Shown here piece after piece: positions 21,161-35,189 of a DNA stretch of 64,000 nucleotides (positions are counted from its first letter, which is position 1; each line of letters opens with the position of its first letter). The DNA comes from Lycorma delicatula (taxonomy: Eukaryota > Arthropoda > Insecta > Hemiptera > Fulgoridae), in NCBI RefSeq assembly GCF_047948215.1, contig NC_134456.1:193361034-193425033 (forward strand), read 5' to 3'. The position numbers and the translations under genes are program-made. The notes beneath the pieces were generated by a model. It did not search any database. It saw only the letters and a program-made list of their open reading frames with translations, and was not told where the DNA came from.

Positions 21161-22694
21161 TACATGATCAAAGGGTCGGAACAGAAGATAAGACTAGCGT
21201 GAAGTATGGGCATAACACTGCCATCTGCTAAGATGATAGAATATTATAATGATGATGATGAGTTACAAGAATAACCACTAAATAATGATGCAATTTTCAA
21301 ATCAAAAGGTATACTTTAATGATTAGCATGCTGGCTACTACACCACAACTCATATTCTTGATCTCGACTTCAATCCCGATTAGGATTAGGCACAGTTTTA
21401 TGTATCATTTCAACCTTCTTATTTTCCTTGTTAAAATTCAAGCAAATGCATGTTTGACGTCATAATAAAAAATAGAAGAAACACACAAAGTAATTAATTA
21501 AATTATAGATGCATGTATAATCAATTTTTTCTTTTTAAGTTTTATTGTTTTTTATGTATTATATGTTATTTATAATTAATATTCAAGTATTATTATACAT
21601 GTTAAAATAAGATGAAAATAACCTTAGGGGCCTATTCAAGAAACCAAAAACCAAGAAATAAAGGAATCTTAGTCTTTTACATAATATGATCCTATTAACT
21701 AAATGGTAGTTTTATAAACTTTATTTTTCTACCTTCATCGATTATCTCTAACTTCCAATATTTTTTTTAAATTGAATTATTTTCAATTAATAAAATTATA
21801 TCACATTAAATATCTTTTAAATTTCCATTTTCACCAGAAAATATATATTGTTCCTATAAATCTTAATACTGTTTGTCATTTACCTTACATCATTGTCATA
21901 CACCTACATTACATTTACTCATTATGAGCATTCAGATCATTTTATGTTAAGAGAAAAGACATATAAAACTTATAAATTTCAATTAATAATATAAATAGAT
22001 TATGATTACTTATTCAGAATAATGGATTACAATTTTATGGTAACAGCGACTTAAGAAGAAATTTAAAATAAGTCACCAAACATTACATGAATTTTGTTCT
22101 TGGTAGAGCTTCATCTTTTATTATGGTAATATTCTACTTTTTACGACAGGATTACAGTTAACTCGACAGCAAACAAGGACTGCATCATCTAATTTTTATT
22201 TTTTTTGTTTTTAGATCACATTAAGCTCTATTAAAAAATATTTTCTAAAATTTTGAATAAGTTATATTTTTAAAAACTGAGGTGGATCTATTCAAGTGGA
22301 GAGTAACTAATTCCCTAATACCAAAACTTTAGTACCCCTAAGCTCTACAGTAAGTTCCTTTAGTATCAAAGATTAATTGTGTGATTTTTATTGGAATAAT
22401 TTGAATGGAGGATCTCAGTAGTAGGTAAATTCTCCTTGAAGTATAGGCAACAGAGAAAAGATTTAATTCCAGTACCTTATATCTCCCTAACAAGTTTTCA
22501 TCTTTCACTAATTGATGCTATTGTCAATAGACATTGTAAGTAAAGTAAATTTATTTTTCATGACACCAATACAAATTACAGAATACACGTTACAGATACA
22601 GTATACAATACACATTACAGAAAAAGTATAATTCCTTTGCCCTTCAGGTATGATGATGTGCTGTAATCAGGTTTCAAACTCATACACCTTCTGG

Positions 22695-22738
22695 TGTAAA
22701 ACAGTGTAATAATATTTGTCAATGTGGTGGAGTGGTGG
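22695..22738 (+). repeat. Arm of an inverted repeat shared with 23116-23163
   Basis: GTAAAACA at 22695, then 29 bases at 22710-22738 ending GTGGTGGAGTGGTGG. They match the reverse complement of 23116-23144 at 28 of 29 positions, and GTAAAACA matches 23156-23163. Confidence 0.8.
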
Positions 22739-22762
22739 AATGACTACAGCAGCTAATCTTCC

Positions 22763-22792
22763 TATTAATAATAATAATAATAATAATAATAA
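22763..22792. repeat. (TAA)n microsatellite
   Basis: About ten AAT/ATA trinucleotide units. Confidence 0.85.
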
Positions 22793-23004
22793 TTAAAATT
22801 AAAATGTTTCGTTTTACATTTAAAATTTTATAAAGTAGATCTTATGTAGAAGTATAATAATTGAAACTAGATCAAACAATTTTTAATGGTTTTATTTAGT
22901 TTTAAGATTTATTCATCAAGTTATAAATTTAAGAATACAGATAGCAACAATTTCACAACTGAGTAAAAATATTTTAAATGTTGTGTCAATATTTATTTAT
23001 TTAC

Positions 23005-23163
23005 TTATTCAACAACAACAGACTGATGTCCTATAAGATCTTCTGATGTCAAAAGAATGCCATGCCTGACCAGGATTCAAATCCGGAACCTCTGATGAAA
23101 GGCAGAGATACTACGCTACCACTCCACCACATTGACAAATATTACAACATAACATTGTTTTAC
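23005..23163 (-). repeat. tRNA-derived SINE-like copy
   Basis: The minus strand reads GTGGAGTGGTAGCGTAGT (A-box), CTCTGCCTTTCATCAGAGG (an anticodon-like hairpin with TTC in the loop, as in tRNA-Glu) and GGATTTGAATCCTGG (B-box), then GGCATGGC. This resembles the head of family A at 51083, but the 3' part differs. The region upstream of the head forms the inverted repeat with 22695-22738. Confidence 0.7.
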
Positions 23164-26100
23164 TGATAAATTCTTTAAAATTTAACTTAAAGAATTAATT
23201 ATTTTATAATGTTTGGTTTACTTATAAAATTGAATAGAGAAACTTCCTATTATATAAAACAGTTCTAATGTGATCTGCTACAGAATATGTCCTGAATAGT
23301 ACATAACAATTCTCTTTTCCAGTGCAGTACTCGCATATCAACCTGTCATTCAAATAGAGGATAAACGAGAATCTCCCCCAAGCTTTACTCTATACTCACC
23401 AAATTTAACTGGAATGGCTTAGACTACAACATATAATGGTGAACAAATTAACATTTTTTTTAAACAAATAAGAACGAACACTGACTTTATTGTATCCATT
23501 AGAGAGAATATTATATCAATCAAAGATAATTAGCAATTATGTAATAATTTTTTTAACAAATAAAATGTATTTTTCTATGAAATAAAATTATGTAACATGT
23601 TTAAAACAAGTTTTATATTGGCCACACAGTATAAAAATAATGCAAATATTAAATAAAAATAAAGTTAAAATTTATGTAGCTGGTATGAGTTCACTGTATG
23701 AACGATAAAATGTCACTGATATGCATTATTATTCAACTAATTATAATACTAAATAATAAAGTGTATTATCATATGTATTGTCTCTATCCTTTTTCTGTCG
23801 TTATACCACGTAATGGTGTGGTATATTAACTAAATGAGGAAATTATGGAAATTTAAAATACAAATGACTGGGTCGACAAAACAAATGGATGTGGGCTAAA
23901 AGACAATGCAAAATCCTTTCAAATTCATTGCTGAACTTTCATTGTTATGATTAAAATAATAATCACTATAATTTTTTTTAAATAAACATATTTATCATTT
24001 TAGATGACATTAAATTTAATCTTACTAAGATAAATAGTGAAGATCTATTAGTATATCTTATCAACTTTAATGATTAAAGAGAGTCCAGCTTCTGATTTAA
24101 AATAAACACTGTAAAAGAGAAAAACAAAATAAAAATAATAAAAAATAAAGAATTACTAGTTCTTTCTGATGACTTCTTTCCAGATATTTTGAAATATCTC
24201 TTTAAAGATAGTGCACTAAAATTTTATCTAATCTATTTAAAAGCAAAGTGCAATCTAATGTCTTATTCCTCTTCTCTTTCTCTTAGAATACAATGTTTTC
24301 TTTCTATTTAATATCTTACAAGATGACGGTCTAGAAATAACAGAAGACAATCTCTGGAAATAAGACTACTTTTTATCAAGTATGTTAGCTAGTAATAAAA
24401 AAAATGTTTGACTATTATACTCATTTATTAAATTAAAAGGTTATCTAGATCACTTGAAACTCACTTTTTAAATTCAAAACTCTTCTTTTTTTTTAAATTC
24501 AAAAAGAAATTGACACAAAACAATAATAAATAAAATAATCTATCAATAAAAAAACAAAAGAAAAAAGTAAATTGAGAGAAAACTTGTAACATCCCTAATC
24601 AGAAGCCTCCAAGCTATAACTGAAAAGTGAAAAAATAACTCCTAACTGAAACTTACAATAAAAACAGCATTTTATCAACACTTTTTTTATACAGATTTAA
24701 AAGTTTACTCAACACTTCACAACAATAAAGAAATCTTAAGATATTTTTTCAAATTGATCTTTATTATAAAAAAAGATTATAAATAATTATTTCACAGTTG
24801 TATGTTACATGACTAAATTTTGTGAAAGTAATTAATGTTAAATATCAAAGTGTAAGTCTAATTAGCAAAAAGTTTAAAATAAATTGTAGCAGTTGTTTTG
24901 ATGTAATTTTCTTTTTAGAGAAATAAGAAACTATATTAATTTTACTCATTCAACCTTCAGAAACTTTAAATAAAACAAACTAAAACTTAAATTAATCTTA
25001 CTTAATAAATATATACCAAAATAATTAATCACTGTACATTACGAAAAAGTACAATTTTTATACAGTATATAATTTTTAGCTTTTATTTTATCTAAGTTTT
25101 AGGTAAAGTTAAAATTGCAACAAAAGAAAATAATAATATATACAGTTGATTTTTAAATACTTTCTGTTAAGTCTGTACTCATTACTGAAGTGACTTCTGA
25201 TAACGACGTTTGACATTTACCATCTGCACAGTAAACCTACATTTCAACTGAACTATTAATGTAAAGAAATATAGCATAAAAGAAATATTTCTAATTCATT
25301 TTTGCATGCACTTACTGAATGGGTTGAATATTAGTTTTTAAAAGCACATTATGTTGATGAATTTATATTTTTACACACAGAGACTTCTTCATCCATCCAA
25401 TTTATTATACAAATATCAACAACACAATTATTTACATTAAAAGAAAAAATGGTTTTGTCATAAACTAGTACATTAGAAAATAGAGAGTAGGAAAATGTAG
25501 ATGCAACTAAAGAGAGAATGTGCTTAATAGTGTTAAAATACCATTTATAATGAATGAAAAACTTTCTACAATTTGGTGTAGATGGGAAGTTGCTTCCATT
25601 TTATGTTCTACATACACCAGTGTAATCATAATGAAATAGTATCTCATTTCTTACATTGCATATTGATGAATCTATTATTTAATAAATTAAAGAAAATGCA
25701 AATTACAGTAATTATTGTTTCACAGTTATTTAATTTTTCAAAAAATTAACAGTTTTTGTTAAATTTAAAAATAATTTATAATAAATTTACGCTTCTTATA
25801 TATTTGTTATATTTCCTCAATGATTATGTTTTTTATAATAAATCTTTAACGTTGTTTTAAAAATATTTTAGTACAAAATATGACAGAATTATATATTTTT
25901 AAATTCATTGTTTTTCTATCTTAAATCAACTTAACATTTTATTTTATTATTTTAAAGACAGAAAAGCAGAGTGAAAATTATCTGGATCATAAAAGCAGAA
26001 AAGGTAAAATCGCTCAAATAATCATAAGAAACTTACTAAAATATGTTTAACTTTAAATCTTATGCACCAAAGCAGAGAAAAAGATCTAAAAAAAAGTTGA

Positions 26101-27258
26101 AAAAATCACAAAATGGTTTTTAGCAAACCCCTCCTCAATGAATAAGAAACAGGGACCAATGATATAACATTGACCAGTAATATTGAAATTAATGTAAAAA
26201 AATACAATGATATGCTAGTGAAGCAGTTACAGACTACTATTTAAATTTAAAAAAGAGAAAAATATTCTCTGAGAAATAAATCAGACATCCAAACACTATT
26301 TAAAAAATTTTAACAGTTTTTACCGAAACCATTACTCAGAATATTTATTAAATTTTACCCATTAGTTTGAATTTGTGCTGAGTTAAAAATAATCTTAATA
26401 AAAACTCAACTAGGAAGACTTGGAAAATAAGTTTATTATTATAAATAGAAAAATAACTGCAGTATTTATTAAATTTAAAATAATGACACATCCATTCTCT
26501 ATTGGAATGTTTTCCGATTTTTTTGCAGCTAAATAATGTCTTCAGTGAAGATGGTTCAATGGCAATTGAAAATGTTTTGATGTAGGTTATTAAAATTTTA
26601 TTCATTAATTTTCATTTTGTTTGTTATCTCAAAATTTTATAATTTTCACTGCAGACCATCATGGATAAAAACATAATAAATTTAGACTACATTATGAATT
26701 ATATATACAATTATAACTAAATAGTAATAATACAAAAATACACAACTTGTAATTATGACATGTGATTTTATAAAATTTACAAGTAATTGTGATGAATCAT
26801 GTTAATTATTTAGATTTAATAAATAAGTAAGGAGAAACATACAGATTTTTTATTAAAAGATTAAAAAAATGTTTATATTTAAGCTTTATCTAAATTTCTT
26901 AACATTAATAATCTACTTAGAACAGAGTACAGGATTAATTTTTAGTTTCAAAATTATGTTATGTAGAAATCTTCCACATATACTGCTTGTGCTCTAAAAA
27001 AAAGTTCTATATTGCATTTCTAATTTAAGTAATAGTAACTCTTGCTCTCCTAATTTTATAAAGTTTAGATTACTGGAAATCTATGGCTTATTCATACATA
27101 ATTTAGTAAGATATATGTTGAAAGAATCCTTTAAATGACATCCACTCTTAAATTATACAAAATAAAAATAATTTCAGTTTAAACAGTCATAAAATTAAAA
27201 TTATAAACAAAATCCATTACTAGAAATGAATTTTTATATTAATTTCCCAACTAACATT

Positions 27259-28611
27259 TTTTTTTTTTTTGTCTTCAGTCATTTGACTGGTTTGATGCAG
27301 CTCTCCAAGATTCCCTATCCAGTGCTAGTCGTTTCATTTCAGTATACCCTCTACATCCTACATCCCTAACAATTTGTTTTACATATTCCAAACGTGGCCT
27401 GCCTACACAATTTTTTCCTTCTACTTGTCCTTCCAATATTAAAGCGACTATTCCAGGATGCCTTAATATGTGGCCTATAAGTCTGTCTCTTCTTTTAACT
27501 ATATTTTTCCAAATGCTTCTTTCTTCATCTATTTGCCGCAATACCTCTTCATTTGTCACTTTATCCACCCATCTGATTTTTAACATTCTCCTATAGCACC
27601 ACATTTCAAAAGCTTCTAATTTTTTCTTCTCAGATACTCCGATTGTCCAAGTTTTACTTCCATATAAAGCGACACTCCAAACATACACTTTCAAAAATCT
27701 TTTCCTGACATTTAAATTAATTTTTGATGTAAACAACTTATATTTCTTACTGAAGGCTCGTTTAGCTTGTGCTATTCGGCATTTTATATCGCTCCTGCTT
27801 CGTCCATCTTTAGTAATTCTACTTCCCAAATAACAAAATTCTTCTACCTCCATAATCTTTTCTCCTCCTATTTTCACATTCAGCGGTCCATCTTTGTTAT
27901 TTCTACTACATTTCATTACTTTTGTTTTGTTCTTGTTTATTTTCATGCGATAGTTCTTGCGTAGGACTTCATCTATGCCGTTCATTGCTTCTTCTAAATC
28001 CTTTTCCAAGTGTATATTCTTCTATTATGATTTTTAAATTGGGTGTTGGCAATTACTAAATTATACTTTGTGCAAAACTCTATAAGTCAGTCCCCTCTTT
28101 CATTCCTTTTACCCAGCCTGTATTCACCCACTATATTTCCTTCCTTGCCTTTTCCAATGCTTGCATTCCAATCTCCAACTATTATTAAATTTTCATCTCC
28201 TTTTACGTGTTTAATTGCTTCATCAATCTCTTCGTATACACAGTCTACCTCATCATCATCATCATGGGCGCTTGTAGGCATATAGACGTTAACAATGGTT
28301 GTCGGTTTAGGTTTTGACTTTATCCTTATTACAATGATTCTATCGCTATGCGTCTTGAAATACTCCATTCTCCTCCCTATCTTGTTGTTCATCATGAAAC
28401 CTACTCCTGCCTGCCCATTATTTGACGCTGAATTAATTACTCTAAAATCACCTGACCAAAAGTCGCCTTCCTCTTCCCACCGAACCTCACTAATTCCTAC
28501 TATATCCACATTCATCCCATCCATTTCCCTTTTTAAATTTTCTAGCCTACCAACCTTTTTTAAGCTTCTAACATTCCACGTTCCAACTCGCAGAATGTTA
28601 TTTTTCAATCT
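27259..28611 (-). mobile_element. Non-LTR retrotransposon (RTE-like), internally deleted, with intact TSD
   Basis: The minus strand first encodes an apurinic-type endonuclease from about 28600: RVGTWNVRSLKK, VDIVGISEVRWEEEGDFWSG, IIVGDWNASIG. One in-frame TGA at about 28085-28087 interrupts LGKRNERGD, and the frame continues to IYTWK near 28015. There it jumps straight to the C-terminal part of the reverse transcriptase protein (from 28009: DLEEAMNGIDEVLRKNYRMK, then KTKVMKCSRNN, LEAFEMWCYRRMLKIRW, GRPRLEYVKQIVRD) to the stop at 27275. The catalytic RT core is absent. A short A-run (T-run on plus, 27259-27270) marks the 3' end. CAACTAACATT occurs at both 27248-27258 and 28612-28622, a perfect 11-bp target-site duplication. 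Confidence 0.92.
27275..28009 (-). pseudogene. RT C-terminal domain of the deleted LINE
   Basis: A 244-codon open frame, uninterrupted, from MEKDLEEAMNGIDEVLRK to WRAASNQSND. It corresponds to the region after the RT active site: thumb/connection with GSRITKDGRSRSDIKCRIAQ, then WSVALYGSKTWTIG, and a basic C-terminus. There is no FADD-type catalytic motif because the core is deleted, so it cannot be a functional polymerase. The initiating Met is only the first ATG after the deletion junction. Confidence 0.85.
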
Positions 28612-28614
28612 CAA
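28087..28614 (-). pseudogene. Endonuclease domain of the deleted LINE
   Basis: A 175-codon frame with endonuclease/exonuclease/phosphatase-fold signatures: GTWNVRSL, SEVRWEEEG, VNVYMPTS and GDWNASIGKGKEGNIVG. It is homologous to the AP-endonuclease part of RTE/craniofacial-protein-like retroelements. It ends at a TGA in a context where related elements have Arg, then continues open for about 23 codons to the deletion point. It contains a run of Asp residues after TSAHDDDDE, as seen in this family. Confidence 0.85.
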
Positions 28615-29014
28615 CTAACATTAAAATAAAAAAAATATTTTATTAAATTTTTTTATCCAATACATGTTTTTAGACAAGTTTTAATGAACTTTAAAATTTA
28701 ATAGTGTTAGTTTGTAAGCTGATAAAGTATACATTAGTAACAGTAAATTATACATAACTGAATTATTAGCAGCCTAAAGTGGTAAAAATTAAAAAAAGGT
28801 TTAATTTGTGGTAAAATGTTGTAAGACTAAATTTTAATTAGAAGTAAAGTTATAATTAATTTACAGAATGATTGTAAAAAATTCTAATGCAAAGAAATAA
28901 AGAAATCTATTTATAATTTAATTAAGATAAAGAGTTACGCTTAATGGTTGGTGAAATAAAATGTTAAAAACCATTTACAAAAAAATTAAAATCTAGAACT
29001 AGATGTGTGCATTT

Positions 29015-29309
29015 CTTTTCTTTTCTGTTTAGCTTCCGGAACCACCGTAAGGTATTACTTTAGAGGATGAATGAGGATGATATGTATGAATGTAAATGAA
29101 GTGTGTAGTCTTGTTCAGTCTCAGGTCGACCATTCCTGAGATGTGTGGTTAATTGAAACCCAACCACCAAAGAACCCCGGTATCCGTGATATACTATTCA
29201 AATCTGTATAAAATTAACTGCCTTAACTAGGATTTAAATCTTAGAACTCTTGACTATGAAATCAGCTGATTTGCTATGACAAGTTTACCACTAGACCAAC
29301 CCGATGAGT
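29015..29309 (-). mobile_element. tRNA-derived SINE (family B), copy 2, full length with TSD
   Basis: The minus strand has a tRNA-like head (GTTGGTCTAGTGGTAAAC A-box; TTCTAAGATTTAAATCC B-box), the family body (GGTGGTTGGGTTTCAATTAA, CACATCTCAGGAATGG) and the 3' domain CATCCTCTAAAGTAATACC then GGTGGTTCCGGAAGC, and an A/G-rich tail. It is flanked by a 15-bp duplication with one mismatch, TAGATGTGTGCATTT at 29000-29014 and TAGATGTATGCATTT at 29310-29324. It lies 143 bp from the exon at 29467. Confidence 0.88.
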
Positions 29310-29466
29310 TAGATGTATGCATTTGACAAAAATCTAAATTATCAGTAAAATATTTATTGAACAATTAAAACGGATATCTAATTTTCAATTTTAACTTTTC
29401 ATAAATAGTTTTTAAGACATTATTTCTTAATAAATCTATTTAAATTCAATAATGAATTTTACTTAC

Positions 29467-29604
29467 CTTGAGTACAAATATTTCTCCTGTTGTTCTATTG
29501 ATGTCAAATTTACTATTTGCTGGATTGTCAGGGTCAATTCCTTGACCAGTTAAGAAATAAACAATATTTTGCGGTCGATCTTTGTCACCATCTGTTGCTG
29601 TTAC
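29467..29604 (-). CDS. CadN: CadN exon, start of an EC repeat
   Basis: A 138-nt exon, 46 codons, phase 0/0. It reads VTATDGDKDRPQNIVYFL then a TGQGIDPDNP segment and ends TTGEIFVLK. The A-x-D-G-D motif is the DxD calcium site near the start of an EC repeat, and GEIFVLK leads into the LDRD motif at the start of the next exon. The acceptor is CACATAG above 29604 and the donor is AAG then GTAAGTAA below 29467. It is the common acceptor exon for whichever 165-nt alternative exon is chosen, across a 10.2-kb intron. There is no internal Met, which is why an ATG-based ORF search misses it. Conservation with insect CadN is very high. Confidence 0.95.
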
Positions 29605-32600
29605 CTATGTGTATGAAATAAAACAAATACATTATAGTACACCATAACATGTTATGAAAAATATAAATAAACTAAAAAAAATATAATGTCTAAATACTAT
29701 GCACATTAATTTTTTTAAGAACTTTTTGCCCATAGTTAAAATTGTTCATATCTGACTAAATTTAATTAAACTTCATTCACCTAAAAAATAGTCACAATGT
29801 TTCAACAAGTATATTAACTACTGTTGAAACTGCAAAGCTAATACTTTATTAACTGTAAAGCTATTAAAGTGTCAACTGGTTGAGACCAGAAACTAGGATA
29901 TCCTAGGAGAAGATGAGAGATTGTTGGGTTTTTACAACTGGCACTGATGCCTTTATAATGAAAGGCAGAAGTAAAATAAGATAAATATTAATTTTTTAAT
30001 AAAAAAATGCAGGGTTTGATATTGAATGCAATAACAAAACACGGGTCGTCAAAATATATTTTTCGCTTTTTTTTTATTGGGGGAGTAAACTGTACATAAA
30101 ATGCCTCTTTGAATTATTTATTTAACACATCAAATAAACAATTATTTGATCAGCAAGAAGAACTGACTTAACAGTAATCAGAACACTTAATTCAAAGAAT
30201 AAAGAGGAAATTATGATTAACTTCACTGTATGAAACTAAAACTGGTAATTTGAATTTTTATAGAAATTATATTATTTATTTTAATTCTATACATATTTAA
30301 ATCACAAAAAATTTTAACTTTCTAAATATATATAGTGGGAAATTTATCTTTTAAGTTACGATATATATATATATACACACACGAGTATATGTAATATATT
30401 TCTCACAAAGAATTATGGATGATTCAACTTTGTTACTTATTAAATGAATTTTTGTTGTTTTCACAAAACAACAATCCTTGTAACGAACTTTGAGGATAAA
30501 AGGATGAAAACTTTTAGTGGTCAAAGCCTTATTTATTTAATAAACCAGTTATTATACATCATCAAAGATAGGAAATTGCAAAATGTTGTACTTAATTATT
30601 AATGTAATGATCTTAGCCTCATAAGACGAGGGATTATGAGGGATTTTTATTTTGCAAATCTCTCTTCTAAAAATATTGTGGTACGATATAAAAATCAATA
30701 ATACAGAATATTAGCTGATAATAAAAAAGTTCTTTAATATTAATTTTTTCCCTGCAGTGCTTGGTATCAATTTAGCTTATAGAGACCAATACTTTGATGT
30801 AATTTTTACACATTTCTCTGAATAATTTGGGGAGACACATAATATAACATTTTCATTATAATTTTATGTAAAAATAAATTAAATTACAAAATTAAATATT
30901 ATCTTTAAAATATAAATAATTTTATGGGGCCATCCACTGCCACATCTCTAAAGAATCACAAGTTTAATATTAAAAAGAATGTACCCAGTAATCAATTAAA
31001 TGAAATAAAATCTATTTATACTGCATAAAATTGTTTTTTTTCTTTTTTTATTAAAAAATACTGAATAAATATGTGTTTTTACATACCATGTAAGTTCATA
31101 TCAGTCATGCTATAGAAAAGAAGATTAGGTATTCAAGCTTCTTACTCTGAAGAGCAAAGAAAGAAGTAATTATTTCCATTCATATTTCTGTCATTCATAT
31201 GAAATTCCAATAGAAAAATTTTGATATTACATGTGAATACGTTATTTTAATAAAACAGAATTATGCAGTAACTATATTGTTATTCCCATATTGAGGATGA
31301 AATTTTTACATTTGCTACTTCACAACAACAACAATAATTGCCAGTGAATGAAATGAAAAATCGCTGACATAACTATGTAACAATATTTGCTTTTTTGATT
31401 GGTAAATTGTACAACATATATAAAAACTTGGATATAATTTATCCTTAATGTGATTCATACTGAACAATAATCGACAATTATTACTGGTTAAAAACTACAT
31501 TGCTTAATAAATTGAATATTGTATTATGTAATTAATAATTTAAAATTTATTTATAGAACATTAATTATCAGAATTAACTTTGGATAGAACAGTATTTATC
31601 AAAATACTGAATTACATTTTTGTATTTACTGCCGCCATTGATTTTCTTACAATATTGTTAAAACAGTATTACATATAATTACATGTATTAGAATAGAATA
31701 TGGCTACCATTAGATAAAAAAAACCTAACTATTTAAACTTTATTAAATGTCTTTGAAATACAGTGAATTAAAAACATATGAGAGATTCTGTATCAAATAA
31801 TATGAAAGAATTAAAAAGGAAAGCATTTACTGATGATGCACCTGCACAGCATGTCAAAAATTATTTTAATTAAAATTATTAATTAAGTGAATTGTATTTG
31901 CATTTATTAGTGGATTTCTTGTTAATTTGCAAGGTACTTAGTATGCAAAAATCTTTTAACCTAGAGCTGGCTTTCGATTTTACCAAGAACTCCGCAAAAA
32001 TATCTGGAATATGAGTTCTAAATCCAATATGATAGATCGTGGAGAATGTTTTGTCTTATTTCTATAATCTTGAAACATGGTGCACCATATAAAATACATT
32101 CAACATTGTGTACAGTAAGCAGTTAATTTTGAATCTAAGCAATCACATTATTGATGTTAAAATCATACAACTACTTGAATTTCACAGTCAGTGGCAATGC
32201 CAATAGTGTCTTTTTCATTTTAAAACTTTGAAATTAAAATCTGAATGACCCTAGTTGACTCTTACAGTTTGTGCTAACCTCTGAAAGAGGAACTACTTTC
32301 AAGATTTGATTGATTTGGGTGTTTCTATCAAGATTGCCCTTGCAAACAATGATGATTATTTTGTAAATGATCAAGGTACAGTATTTTCAAGATAATGCTA
32401 AACATGAGATTAAAATAATAGTAAGATTTATCTAATAAATTTATAGGTTTAATTTTTAGATTTTATACATATATCTGGGTCATAAATAACAAACATTATT
32501 TAACTGGTTGCTTTAACAAACATTCACCAACTTTGTTTATAATACTACTAAACAACCCCATTGAAGAGTTAATTTTAAAACCAGGACAGAACTTTTTACA

Positions 32601-35189
32601 TAATTGAACAAGCGATCTTTCAGCAATTTTTCTAGAATATGATTTGAATCAAAATTAGCAGGATTTGAACAATAATTGAGATAATAAAAATGAAACAATT
32701 CTAATCAAAATTATTGATACGTTGAAAAGATAATGTGTTCATGAAGATTTCATGAAGAATTCATGAAGATTACAAATTCAATCTTCAATTTAAGCCTTCT
32801 TTTTTTGTGTTTTCTTTGCTTTAATAAGGTTATAAATTATGAATCAGATATCTCAGTTTAACTTCAGGGGTATTAAAATATTCCATTTCCTTACAAACTC
32901 AGAAATATATATACATAAGACAACATAAATTCGTTTAGTTTTCAATATTAAAGAGAAAAACTGTAACAAGTTTATGTGAAAAAATTCATTTTATCATTAG
33001 TTACAAAACCTTTTTCGGCTGATAATTAATGTTCTACTAAACACACAACTTTCTACAAAAAACACATGCTACAAATTAATGTAAAAAATTAAAAAAAAAC
33101 GTTTAATTATTTAAAAAAATAAATATATACATATATGACACAGATTACACAAAAAAAAAAAACTAACTAAACCAACTGTTTACATTAAGCTCTATTCACA
33201 CACACTTAACATGCTAAACACATAATAAAAATAGCCAAATTTAAAAGAAGTAAAAATATATAAAATATATACGAGTATATTTGCATAATTTAACTGATAT
33301 AATTTTAATGAAGAATAAAAAAAAACATCAAAACAAACACGAAAGCTTTTATAGTGCATTAAAAAAAAATTTCAAAATATTATAAATATTTCAGTTACAT
33401 TCAAATGTAAATAGAAATAATGTAAATAAATAAAATAAAATAAAATTTTGCAGAAGTACTCATAACATGAAAAAACGAAGTAAATAAATTAAGCGACAAT
33501 CAATTCATGCATATTTTGTTTATTCTTCTTCCAGTTTAAAAAAAAAAACGCAAAACAGAAAATTTAGCAAAATAAAACTGAAAAAAATATTTATGAAAAA
33601 CAAAATATTGCTTACCCAAGTATTTTCATAAAACACATACGGAAAGAATAGAAGTATGGTAACGAATTTTAAAATTTTCAGCTTGTAAAAAACTTTGAAA
33701 GTTATTTTAAATAAAAATAAAAAATTCGTAAAAACAATTTACAGTTTTTTCGTAATATGCGATTATAAGAAAAATATAATATGTTGTAGGCTGCAGGTAT
33801 AATTAAACGCATGTAAATGAATGTAGACATTTAAATATTTAATATGACACCACTATTTAATATGGAGCATGTTTAAATACAATTTTTTGTAGCTAATTTT
33901 TGTATGTTTACGATTTTAATTTAAACCAGTAATAAACAGAATGGCAGCTAAAGCATGAATTAAGGCTAGTTCTTATTACACGAGATTTTGTCACAAGATA
34001 TTCTTTTTCTATTTTCGTTTTAAAGATCTTCATATTGAAATTTCACTCAACTGATTTTAAATAATTAATCAAAATAGTTATTTTAAAGATAAATTTTCAT
34101 ATAATGACTGCGATGAATTTACAATCACAAAAGTATTCTTTTTTGTGAATTCTTTACTTTCAACAAATCCTATTTGCGTGTTATTTTTTTACAATTTTTT
34201 TTAAATCTAAAACTTTTGTTATATGAGCTCTTGTATGTATATAGAATGTCTAATAGGAGAATGACAAAAAATCTCATTTTAAAAACATATAATAATGAGA
34301 AAGCTTTCACCGACTAACTCAATAATAAATTTGCCGTTTTCCATATAGTAAGAAAGCTAAAATTTAGAATAGTTTTTCTGAATAAAATCTTCAGGAAAAG
34401 TAGTAAAAAATTATTTTTATAATTTACTTATAATTTAATTTATTTATTATTATAATTTAATTTATTTGTATTATTTAACAACTGCTAAGAACTAAATTAA
34501 TTAGGGGTTGTAAAGGGGTTCCCAGAACGGAAGAACGGGGAGAATTAAAAAAATTAAACCTGACAGGTTTGAATTCCCTAAACAGTACCGATGAAAGGAA
34601 ATTTTCCTGACTCATCCCTAATAAACCAGCGAGTCTCGTTTCACATTTGTGATACTACACTAAAATCTGTCAATATTTACTCCAACAATGCTCTGAGTAA
34701 TATTTAATACTTGTTTATGAATTTCTAATAAAAACCTCCCAAGACAGAAAATCAGAATTAAAGTTACATTCACTAATATCCATTTTTCTTCTAAACCTCT
34801 TGTAATAGAAACTAAGCGTAGGTAAGGAACTTCATTAAAAAATGAGATCTCAATGAAAACTCAAGTTGGGTTTTCCTATTAGACCATCCTTAACACGGTG
34901 AACTTAAATTAATGATTTTATAGCTCCTGTACAGTTTATGATCAAAATTTAATAGCAAGAATTCAACTCTGAAAATAATTCCAAAAATATCTAAAAATAA
35001 AATCGAGACAACTTTTAACACTCTTGAAAGGGTAAAAGAGAATAAGTAAGGATTCCGTAATTAATGTGGTTAAAAGATTGAATAGAAAAATCAGATAGTA
35101 ATTTCGATATTGAATGAAAAAGAGTTTCGGAAATGCCCTTTAAATCAACTTTAACAGAATAAAATTGGAAAGAGGCGTTACACACTGTA

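Larger units (their letters stand above)
18357..29466 (-). other. CadN intron, 11.1 kb
   Basis: Contains a SINE (18438), a hairpin (18741), a mariner (19862), a tRNA-like repeat pair (22.7 and 23.1 kb), an internally deleted LINE (27259) and a second SINE (29015). The stretch 23.2-27.2 kb is very AT-rich and I recognise nothing in it. No cadherin motif occurs between the two exons, and their products join without a gap. Confidence 0.85.
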
